Shown: piece after piece, positions 53,654 to 61,174 of the stretch
Layout: each line of letters opens with the position of its first letter
Numbering within the stretch: the first letter of the stretch is position 1
Assembly: GCA_046350295.1 (NCBI GenBank)
Contig: JAXMAR010000038.1
Location: forward strand, 1-64,000
Reading direction: 5' to 3'
Length of the DNA stretch: 64,000 nt
Source: JAXMAR01 sp046350295
Lineage (GTDB): Bacteria > Planctomycetota > Planctomycetia > Gemmatales > Gemmataceae
Notes under the pieces: generated by a model
Databases searched by the model: none
The model's input: only the letters and a program-made list of their open reading frames with translations
What the model was told of the DNA's origin: nothing
Program-made: the position numbers and the translations under genes

Positions 53654-54028
53654 ATGGAGCGCCCGTTCAACCAGATCGACGCCGAGCAACGCGGGGACCT
53701 GTATTGCGTCCGCTTGCGTCATCAACACGTGGACGAGAAAGGCCTCGAAGAACTTGGCGCGGAGATCGCCCGTCTGATCGATGAGAAGGGGTGCAACAAG
53801 CTGATTCTGCTGCTCGGCCCGGAAGAGCCGCTTTGCCTTTACAGCGTGTTCCTGGCCAAGCTGGTGAATCTGCAGCGCCGCCTCCGGAGCAACGGCGGCG
53901 CGCTGGCGCTGGCGGAACTCAGCGCGGAGACTGAAAAGATTTTTCAGGTTGCCGGTCTGGACAAGTTCTTCACCTTCTATCCCGACCGAGACACGGCGCT
54001 GCATGCTCTGGGAGCGGGGGCAGCGTAG
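53654..54028 (+). CDS. STAS-domain protein (anti-sigma factor antagonist-like)
   Basis: A 124-residue STAS-like protein. The alternation fits: DLYCVRLRHQHVDEKGLEEL, then CNKLILLLG, LAKLVNLQRRLRSNGGALAL, AGLDKFFTFYPDRDTALHAL. Such proteins can bind anti-sigma factors or sit in signalling complexes. The usual phosphorylatable Ser at the start of helix 2 is at LCLYSVFLAKL, consistent with the family. It lies 59 bases after mtaB. Confidence 0.82.
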   Translation: MERPFNQIDAEQRGDLYCVRLRHQHVDEKGLEELGAEIARLIDEKGCNKLILLLGPEEPLCLYSVFLAKLVNLQRRLRSNGGALALAELSAETEKIFQVAGLDKFFTFYPDRDTALHALGAGAA

Positions 54029-54043
54029 CTCACCTTCCGTCAG

Positions 54044-54286
54044 TCACGGCAGCGCGTCGCGCGGCGTCAGCGGTTCAGGTGGCGGCGACGCCTCCGCCGG
54101 GGGCGCCGGATCAGGGCGCCGCCTCGGACGCGGAGCCGCCTCCACCAGGCACATCCAGGGCCCGGGATCCGCACAGCTGCAGCGGCGCTGGCCGACTGCG
54201 CCGGCGCTCCAGCCGCGTTTGCCGCAAACCGAGCATTGCCACATACGCCAGGTGACGAATCGCGTACGGCTGCGCGGGCCTTTCAT
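54044..54286 (-). CDS. Small Cys-rich zinc-ribbon-like protein
   Basis: An 80-residue protein with CSVCGKRGWSAGAVGQRRCS and a further WMC, which makes four to five Cys in a zinc-ribbon-like layout, followed by a Pro/Arg-rich tail. GGAG lies 10 bases before the start at 54286. It overlaps no other gene. The assignment is tentative; it could also be noise in high-GC sequence, but the Cys spacing and the ribosome site favour a gene. Confidence 0.5.
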   Translation of the reverse strand: MKGPRSRTRFVTWRMWQCSVCGKRGWSAGAVGQRRCSCADPGPWMCLVEAAPRPRRRPDPAPPAEASPPPEPLTPRDALP

Positions 54287-54342
54287 GGGCGTCTCCGGAG
54301 ACTCTGCAGCGGCGAAGGAACTTTCGTTCAGGATCTTGACAC

Positions 54343-54374
54343 AAAAAAAACCGCAGCGGTTGGGCCGCTGCGGT
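54343..54374 (-). terminator. Rho-independent terminator after the KDK-repeat gene
   Basis: ACCGCAGCGG and CCGCTGCGGT form a perfect 10-bp stem with a 5-base loop, followed on the minus strand by 8 T residues. It lies 21 bases past the stop at 54395. Confidence 0.9.
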
Positions 54375-54394
54375 TGGCGTTGGATCGTGAGCGG

Positions 54395-55618
54395 CTACTT
54401 GGTCTTTTCCTTCGCCGGGGTTTCTTCCTTCTTGCCGATGAAGGACGATTCGGCGGTCGTGATCACCGAGCTCTGGTTCTGGGTGATGGTGACCGTGGTG
54501 TCGACGTTGCCGACCTCGATGGTGAGCTTGAGATTCTCGATATTGGTGTTCATGGTGATCTTCGAGAACCAGCCCTTGTCGAGATCGAAGAGGGCCTCGC
54601 CTTTGCCCATCGCCTTCATATCCTTGGTGTCGGCGCTCTTGATGGTGAAGGGAAGGCGCGGGCCGGCCTTGGCGTCGGCGGGCGGATCGTACGTGAGCTT
54701 GGAGTTGATGTCGATCTTGCCCTTGGTCTCCTTGTCGAGGCTATAGTCGAGAGTGCTCTTGTAGGTGCCGATGTTGCCGAGCTTCAAGGTCACGACCTTG
54801 GACCAGGTGTCCCCCTTGCGGTCGGCCGGCGGGAAGGCGCCCCAGGTCGGCTGGGCCATCTGCTTGAGGGCTTCGTCGCTCAGGAGCGTGTCCAGCAGCG
54901 TCTTCATCTGGGGGTTGGAGGTCGAAAGCTTGTCGATCAGAGGCTTGCGGCCTTCGACACTGAGGATCTCGAGGGTGGGGGAGACGGTGTACTCGAGCTT
55001 GGCGCCCTTGAGGTTCTTGAAGAAATCGGACATGGGGTTCGCCGGCGTATCCTTGGCCTCGGAGTCGTAGGCGATCTTGTTGCCGCCGATGTTGATCTCC
55101 ATGTTCATGCCCTGGATTTCCTGCTCGACCACCCAGTTGCCGTCCTTCTTGCCCTTCGGGGTCCACTTGACGAAGAAGGTCTGGTTCTGCTCCTGGATGA
55201 TCTTCTGATCCATTACCTGCAGCGTCTGGTTCGTCTTCGTCTGGAGCTTCTGGAAGAAGGGATCCTTGCGGTCGAAAGCCTTCCACTCGAAGGCGCTCTT
55301 CTCGACTGTCGTTCCCTTTTCCTTGGCGCCCTTGTCCTTATCGGCCGTCTTGTCTTTGTCGGCGGTCTTGTCCTTGTCGGCGGCCTTGTCTTTGTCTTTG
55401 GTCTTGTCCTTGTCGGCGGCCTTGTCCTTGTCTTTGGTCTTATCCTTTTCGGCAGTCTTATCCTTGTCGGCGGTCTTGTCCTTGTCGGCGGTCTTGTCCT
55501 TGTCGGCAACCTTGTCCTTGTCCTTCTTGTCGCCGGCCGTCAGGGACAGGCCGGAGCCGAGCAGGCCGAGCAGTGCGCTGAAGCAGACCAACGCCAGAAA
55601 CCAACGCCAACATTTCAT
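54395..55618 (-). CDS. DUF6263-like exported protein with a KDKTADKD repeat
   Basis: A 407-residue exported protein (signal MKCWRWFLALVCFSALLGLL). Residues about 29-100 are a near-perfect charged repeat (KDKTADKD, KDKAADKD, KDKTKDKD), nucleotides about 55315-55530. The rest resembles the DUF6263-like protein at 50401: WVVEQEIQGMNMEINIGGNK, DTWSKVVTLKLGNIGTYKST and LPFTIKSADTKDMKAMGKGE. The repeat likely forms a long, highly charged helix or disordered spacer. A strong terminator follows. The start at 55618 begins the signal peptide, with GGAGG upstream. Role unknown. Confidence 0.85.
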   Translation of the reverse strand: MKCWRWFLALVCFSALLGLLGSGLSLTAGDKKDKDKVADKDKTADKDKTADKDKTAEKDKTKDKDKAADKDKTKDKDKAADKDKTADKDKTADKDKGAKEKGTTVEKSAFEWKAFDRKDPFFQKLQTKTNQTLQVMDQKIIQEQNQTFFVKWTPKGKKDGNWVVEQEIQGMNMEINIGGNKIAYDSEAKDTPANPMSDFFKNLKGAKLEYTVSPTLEILSVEGRKPLIDKLSTSNPQMKTLLDTLLSDEALKQMAQPTWGAFPPADRKGDTWSKVVTLKLGNIGTYKSTLDYSLDKETKGKIDINSKLTYDPPADAKAGPRLPFTIKSADTKDMKAMGKGEALFDLDKGWFSKITMNTNIENLKLTIEVGNVDTTVTITQNQSSVITTAESSFIGKKEETPAKEKTK

Positions 55619-55904
55619 TTGAGTCTCCTCCGGGATAACCACTCGCCGACAAGGCTTGCAGAAAACGGCTGGGCCCTTGCGCAGGGACCGCCTTTCGTTC
55701 CAGGTTGGGAATCCCTATGTTGTAGCGGCCCATGGCCCGGAAACAAGGGGAAAGCTAAAATCCGAAGGGCCGGCTCGTTCGCCTTCCTCCCGTGCCCACT
55801 CGCCTTTTTCCGGAAAACGGTTGTCCTTCGGTTTCGGTTGTTTACGATACGGGGCACGCCCCCGTTTCGTTCGCTCCTTTTCCCTTTTTTCGAGGCCACC
55901 CGGC

Positions 55905-56855
55905 ATGAACCTGCTCACCACCCTCCGCGGCTCCTTGATGGAAGGTTTTTTGCCACGCGGCTGGAACCTCGAGAAGATCGACCAGCTGGCCGAACGCTCC
56001 GCCGAGGCGATGATCCGCCGCTGCTCCTGGTGGAACCCGGAGTTCGAGCCGGTCGCCTGCGGCACGCTCGCCGACTTCGACACTTACATGGGGCACGAGA
56101 TCGCCCGCGAGATCCAGCAGACTCGCCAGCAGGGCAAGCCGCTTGCCATCATCTTGCCCGTCGGCCCGATGGGCATGTATCGCTGGGCCGTCTACTTCCT
56201 CAAAGAATGGGGCGTCGGCTGCGAGCACGTCCATGGCTTCAACATGGACGAGTGGTCCGACGCCCAGGGCGATAGCCTGCCCCCCGACAACCCCGGCTCC
56301 TTCCAGTACTCGATGGAGCAGGCGTTCTATGGCCCCCTTGGAGCGGCGACCGTGCCCAAGAAGCAGCGACACTTCGCCCTGAAAAAGGAGTTGCCTACGT
56401 ACGCCCAGCAAATCGCCGATCTCAAGAAGCAGGGCGCCCGGCTGGTCACGGTCTTCGGCGTCGGCCGGGTCTGCCACATCGCATTCTGGGAGCCGCACTT
56501 CGCGGCCGAATTCAACAGTGTTGACGAATGGAAGAAGCAGACGCACCGGCTGGGCGCCAAGCTGCACCCGCTCACCATCGAGCAGAACGCGCTGACGAGC
56601 TTCAAAAGCCGAACGACGCTGGTACCCGCCTACGCCAACACCATTGGTCCCGCCCTGTTCCTGGCGGCGGACAAGATCATCGGCGGCGCGGACGGCTCCT
56701 TCGGCCGGGGCATGCAATGGCAAGGCCTGTCGCTACGGATGACGCTCCAGCACGAGCCGGACCCGTGGATCCCGAGCACGTTCATGCCGACGCTGACGGG
56801 GCGGTTGTTCTACCTGAAGGAGCTGGAGGAGCCGCTGGTGGCGGCGTGCAACTGA
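55905..56855 (+). CDS. NagB-like glucosamine-6-phosphate isomerase/deaminase family protein
   Basis: A 316-residue protein of the NagB/RpiA-like sugar isomerase fold. Stretches such as LAIILPVGPMGMYRWAVYFL, CEHVHGFNMDEWSD and ARLVTVFGVGRVCHIAFWEP parallel the phosphate-binding loop, the catalytic FNMDEW Asp and the second-half GVGxxGHIAF motif of NagB. Usual NagB length is 240-280, so this member has a longer tail, perhaps with another substrate. ATG 55905 begins the conserved part. The secreted sugar-active-like protein 55 bases downstream suggests use of amino sugars, which is inference. Confidence 0.85.
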   Translation: MNLLTTLRGSLMEGFLPRGWNLEKIDQLAERSAEAMIRRCSWWNPEFEPVACGTLADFDTYMGHEIAREIQQTRQQGKPLAIILPVGPMGMYRWAVYFLKEWGVGCEHVHGFNMDEWSDAQGDSLPPDNPGSFQYSMEQAFYGPLGAATVPKKQRHFALKKELPTYAQQIADLKKQGARLVTVFGVGRVCHIAFWEPHFAAEFNSVDEWKKQTHRLGAKLHPLTIEQNALTSFKSRTTLVPAYANTIGPALFLAADKIIGGADGSFGRGMQWQGLSLRMTLQHEPDPWIPSTFMPTLTGRLFYLKELEEPLVAACN

Positions 56856-56909
56856 CGCTCGAGGATTGGAATCACGCGCACGCTTGCGCGTCGGCGACGG
56901 GTAGACCAA

Positions 56910-59900
56910 ATGCGACACATCATCCTTCTCTGCTTGGTCCTCGCAGCGCCTGTTTCTGCGCAGACGCGCAACACGGACAACCTTCTGCGCAACGGCGGGT
57001 TCCAGGACGACTGGCTCACGCTCGTGCCCGAAATGAAGAACCACCACTGGTGTTACCCCTACGACTTCTACAACCGCCGCGACTTCAATCCCGACGGCTG
57101 GACGCTCAAAGGGAAGTGGCGCTGGGAGAACGCGGACGGTCCGCTCGGCACGCGGCGTTTGATCGTCGAAGGGCCGGCGGAGATCAAGCAGCGCGTCAAC
57201 TGGGTGTTGATCCACGACGATCGGGCGCTTGAGGGCTTTCCCGACGCAGGTGGCTATCCCGTGATGAAGGCGGCGCGGAGCAAGCGGCCGGAGCGGATGG
57301 TCCGCGATCTGAAGTTTTGGCTGGCAGTCACCACCAAGAACCTACCGGAGAAGGCGGCCGTCATCGAGGTAGCTGTTTGTCCCCCCGGCAGCACATCGGG
57401 CGATCAGTTCGGAACATGGACGAAACCGATCGTGTTCGCGTCGAAAGACCTGCCAGCGGGCAATCATGACAAGCGCGCGTTTCTCGTTCAACTACCAGGT
57501 AAGGCCATCCTGGCGGCGCTCCACGAGCAAAGCAAAGACCCGAAGGAGGCTGCATTGATCGCCAAGGAAGGGGTGCTCCTTCCAGGCCTGGTTCAGGTCT
57601 CTTTTCGCTACGTCGGCAAGGAAGGAAGCGTCGAACTGCATGAGGCGCTCTTGACCACACACGCGCCTGGCGGCCCGTCGCTGGTCTCCAACGGCGGCTT
57701 CGAGGCGGTCGACGATAAAGGCTATCCGCGCTCCTGGTCGGCGCCGCAGAAGTACACCTATTTCCCGCCGCGTCACTATTACATCTTCAACACCTGGCAC
57801 AACACGAACTTTTCCAACCGCGGCAAGGTTGCGCTCGACCCGCTGATCGCCAAGACGGGCAAGGGCAGCTTGCGCATGACCGTGCCGAGCGGCGATGAGA
57901 CGGCGGTCCTGAGCGATCCTATTGTCCTCAACCAGAAGGAGGCGCGGCTGATCGAGGCGGAGGTTGCGGTTCGGACGGACCGTCTGGCGATGCTCCAGAT
58001 CGACGCCGTGACGGACGATGGTCAGCGACTGGACGGCTTCAACTGGATTCACAAGGCGCCCGTCTCCATCGGCACGGACAAGTGGCGGACGCTGCGACAG
58101 GTTTTTCGTCCTCGGGCGCCGGTGAAATCGTTCCGCCTCGTCCTCGCGGCACGCGGCGTCAACGGCTACACGCTCGATGGCACGGGCCGCCAGCCGCAAA
58201 ATGACGTGACCGGGACGATCTGGTGGGACGATGTCCGCGTGACGGAGCCGGAGAGCACGGCAGAGGAACTGGCCGCGCGCGGCGTGAAGGGGGTGAAAGA
58301 GCCGCCGCCGCGCACGCCGCTCGATCCGGTCGATACGAAGGAGGACACTTTCCCTTCAGAGCCGGCGCCGCCGTGGCTCGTCCCCATCGACCTTCGACTC
58401 GGCGCCCTCTATCTGGCGCCGGAGCAAAAGCAGTACGTCCGCATGAACTTCGGCATGCCCAAAACGGCGCTCGACGCGATGCGGGAGGTGCGTCTGGAGG
58501 TTATCGAGCGTCGCTCCGGAAAAGCGCTGAAGACAACCGAACGGGACGCCTCTCCCAAGGCGATCCTCGCGCAGCGCGCCAAGATCCCCGTCGATCTCCG
58601 CGGCGACTTCGCCAACCTACTTCTCGCCGATCTGGACGTCTCGTTCCTGCCGGTGCAGTCGTTCGCCGATCCGCAGCGGAACTGGATCGTCCGTGCCACT
58701 GCGATCGACGACGCAGGCAAGGCGATCGCCGCCGTCGATTCTCAGCCCTTCTGTCGCCTCGCCCACGACACGCCACAACCCCGCGTCGGCAAGGTGACGG
58801 TCGATAACAACATGGTCTTCTTGGGCGGCAAGCCTTGGATGCCCTTCGGCGTCACCTATGGCCACAACCCGGTGTACGCCGGACCCGCCGATCCGGGGCC
58901 CGGCAAGTATCGCGACCTGTCCAACCTGCCCGAATGGAGCCTGTACGATCGCCACAGCGCCTCCTCCACAAGTCGGGCGGCGTTCGACTTCAACTGCCTG
59001 CGCTATGTCGCTGGGTCGATCACGCCCCTGAAAACCGTCGCGGAGAAATGGACGAAGGACAACCTCTATTGTTCAACGGCGTTCGCCACGCCGCAGCCGG
59101 CCTTCTCCCTGGCGGACGCTTTCAAGCAGGCCGGCGGCAAGGACAAGCTGGACGCTTACCTCGCCGCCTGCGCGAAAGACCCGGCCGTCGTCTCCGTCAC
59201 GCCGGGCATCGAGGAGGCCTTCGGCCTGTTCCTGAATTCGACACCAGAAGAGCTCAAGGGGCTGGCCAAGGTGGTGGCCTATCTCCGCAAAGGAAGCGGC
59301 AAGCCGGTCATGGTCGGCCACGGCGGCTACTGGAACCGCCTGGAGTTCGAGCGCGTCCCCTTCTTCGATATCTTCGACCCCGAGACCGAGCCGCTCTATC
59401 CGGCCAACATCCACACCGACCTGTCGCCCCTCGTCAAGGGCAAGGACAAGGTTGTATGGCTGCGGCCGCAGATGTACGAATCGGTCCCGTACGAGCGGTG
59501 GCGCTTCCATACCTACGTGGAGCTGATGCGTGGCTGCCGCGGTTGGCAGATCGCGCACGGTCCGGGGGACGCTTCGCTCTTCCGCGGGCTGCACGGCGAG
59601 ATGGAGTTCTGGAAGCCGATCGTGGCATCCAAAGAAAAGGCGCCCGAAGTGAGGATCGAGCCATGGATCGAGCATCGGGCGTATCGCCACAAGGGGAAGA
59701 CCTACGTAATCGCGGCGACGACGCATGGCATCCCGTTGGGCAAATGGACGTGGAGCGAGGACGCGCCCCCCGGCGGCAAACGGAGCCGGATGACGGAAAA
59801 GGCGCACGAGTTGCGTGACGAGAGCAACGCCTATGCGATCGGCGCGAAGCCGCCCATCGGCTTAGCGGTCCACGGCATCCAGTACTTGCCGGACGCGCGC

Positions 59901-60569
59901 GTCTTTCCCCGGGGGACCAAGCTCACGCAATGGGTCAAGCTCGACGGCAAGGAGCCGCCGGACGGCGTGGCGATCCTCATCAAGGCCGATGGCCGCTGGA
60001 CGCACGCGGCCCGCTGGGGCAAGGTCGATCTGACGCCGCTGCAGGAGCCAAAGACGGCGTACTGGTTCCTCAACACGTTCTACCGCCATGCCAAGGGGTT
60101 CCTGGGATGGGGGACGGACCTCGTGCCCAAGGCGATGCCATTCGTGCCGGCCGAGGCGGCGGCGCTGGGGCCGCTGCCTGAAACTGGCAAATGGCTGTCA
60201 CTGGAGCTGCCGTTAAAGGCGATCAACGCCGAGGGCAAACTGATCGAGGGGGTCGGATTCCTGCACGCGAAGGGGAGAGTGCACTGGGGTAGGACGGCGC
60301 TCGTGACACCGGACGGCAAGGAGCAGCTGGTCTTCGGCGATGATGTCGGCCTGCCGCCGGGCGAACTGGCGAAGGCGCGAGTCTATGTGCCTGGACTGAA
60401 GAAGGGCGCCCGGGTCCGCGTGCTGTTCGAGGACCGCGATCTCAGCGCCGAAGACGGTTTTTTCGTCGACGATTTTCGCGGCGCCGATCTGTATCAGCGA
60501 CATGGTGGCGGCTACGGCTCGGGCTATGGAGACGCGCCGGTGGCGCTGCATCTCTACGAGATGGAATGA
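56910..60569 (+). CDS. Large exported glycoside-hydrolase-like protein
   Basis: A 1219-residue exported protein (signal MRHIILLCLVLAAPVSAQ). The first part contains carbohydrate-binding-like beta sandwiches (LLRNGGFQDDWLTLVPEMKN, LVSNGGFEAVDDKGYPRSWS). The middle (about 630-900) has GKVTVDNNMVFLGGKPWMPF, then FNCLRYVAGSITPLKTVAEK and MVGHGGYWNRLEFERVPFFD, a pattern that looks like the beta/alpha barrel of a glycoside hydrolase. The C-terminal part is again beta-rich. No standard catalytic acid pair can be read with certainty. It follows the NagB-like gene by 54 bases, so the two may form an operon for carbohydrate use. Confidence 0.8.
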   Translation: MRHIILLCLVLAAPVSAQTRNTDNLLRNGGFQDDWLTLVPEMKNHHWCYPYDFYNRRDFNPDGWTLKGKWRWENADGPLGTRRLIVEGPAEIKQRVNWVLIHDDRALEGFPDAGGYPVMKAARSKRPERMVRDLKFWLAVTTKNLPEKAAVIEVAVCPPGSTSGDQFGTWTKPIVFASKDLPAGNHDKRAFLVQLPGKAILAALHEQSKDPKEAALIAKEGVLLPGLVQVSFRYVGKEGSVELHEALLTTHAPGGPSLVSNGGFEAVDDKGYPRSWSAPQKYTYFPPRHYYIFNTWHNTNFSNRGKVALDPLIAKTGKGSLRMTVPSGDETAVLSDPIVLNQKEARLIEAEVAVRTDRLAMLQIDAVTDDGQRLDGFNWIHKAPVSIGTDKWRTLRQVFRPRAPVKSFRLVLAARGVNGYTLDGTGRQPQNDVTGTIWWDDVRVTEPESTAEELAARGVKGVKEPPPRTPLDPVDTKEDTFPSEPAPPWLVPIDLRLGALYLAPEQKQYVRMNFGMPKTALDAMREVRLEVIERRSGKALKTTERDASPKAILAQRAKIPVDLRGDFANLLLADLDVSFLPVQSFADPQRNWIVRATAIDDAGKAIAAVDSQPFCRLAHDTPQPRVGKVTVDNNMVFLGGKPWMPFGVTYGHNPVYAGPADPGPGKYRDLSNLPEWSLYDRHSASSTSRAAFDFNCLRYVAGSITPLKTVAEKWTKDNLYCSTAFATPQPAFSLADAFKQAGGKDKLDAYLAACAKDPAVVSVTPGIEEAFGLFLNSTPEELKGLAKVVAYLRKGSGKPVMVGHGGYWNRLEFERVPFFDIFDPETEPLYPANIHTDLSPLVKGKDKVVWLRPQMYESVPYERWRFHTYVELMRGCRGWQIAHGPGDASLFRGLHGEMEFWKPIVASKEKAPEVRIEPWIEHRAYRHKGKTYVIAATTHGIPLGKWTWSEDAPPGGKRSRMTEKAHELRDESNAYAIGAKPPIGLAVHGIQYLPDARVFPRGTKLTQWVKLDGKEPPDGVAILIKADGRWTHAARWGKVDLTPLQEPKTAYWFLNTFYRHAKGFLGWGTDLVPKAMPFVPAEAAALGPLPETGKWLSLELPLKAINAEGKLIEGVGFLHAKGRVHWGRTALVTPDGKEQLVFGDDVGLPPGELAKARVYVPGLKKGARVRVLFEDRDLSAEDGFFVDDFRGADLYQRHGGGYGSGYGDAPVALHLYEME

Positions 60570-60575
60570 ACGGCG

Positions 60576-60812
60576 TCACTTGCGTGTCATCTTCTCGATG
60601 ATCAAGCCGACACCGGCGCCGATCAGGGCGGAGACGCCGCCGACGAGGCCCGCCCAGAGGACGCGCTCCCAGTTGAACCCGCCTTCCGGGGGGCTCGGGA
60701 TGAAGCGGGGCGCCAGGATCTGGAAGGCGACGATGCCGATGACGACGCAAACGAGCACGCTGATCGACATGACCCGGCTCTGCGGCGGCTTGGGGTCTTC
60801 CGGGGTTGGCAT
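60576..60812 (-). CDS. Small two-segment membrane protein
   Basis: A 78-residue protein with two transmembrane segments (VMSISVLVCVVIGIVAFQIL and RVLWAGLVGGVSALIGAGVG) joined by FIPSPPEGGFNWE. No family is recognised. The start at 60812 lies downstream of CTTCTTGG on the minus strand. It converges with the glycoside-hydrolase-like gene (6 bases between stops) and is divergent from korA. Confidence 0.68.
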   Translation of the reverse strand: MPTPEDPKPPQSRVMSISVLVCVVIGIVAFQILAPRFIPSPPEGGFNWERVLWAGLVGGVSALIGAGVGLIIEKMTRK

Positions 60813-61174
60813 GACGCGGCTCCAAGAAGGACTTGGCTTGTGGAAAGAATACGGAAGACGCCGGAGGCCGACCACGACCGCACAGGGACCGGGTCGCCCG
60901 TCACCTTGCGCGCAACCGGATGGCCGGGCCTGATCGCTTCGTTCGGCGCAGTCCCTTCAGGCGACAGCGTTTGCCCCTTCCCACTCGGCGCAGCAGATTG
61001 CCGAAGCGCCCGTGTTGATTTCTGTTGTCCATCTCGCCGAAGACGGCTACATTGAAAAAAGATGAGGCATGCCTCCCCACGCGGCGGGATGGATCTTTCC
61101 TTCCATACCGCTCCTACCGAAGACGCGACCTCTCTCGCAGAAGTGCCGGCATCCCTCAGCAGGAGTTCTTTCTT
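60813..61174. other. Divergent intergenic region of 362 bp
   Basis: This holds the promoters of the small membrane protein (minus) and korA (plus). A short A run at 61055-61060 is the only marked feature. No palindrome, RNA or gene is recognised. Confidence 0.5.

Noticed and set aside
54236..56275. Long plus-strand frame across the KDK-repeat gene and the NagB-like gene
   Set aside because: It reads the KDK repeat in antisense and the NagB-like gene in the wrong frame. The two real genes explain the region.
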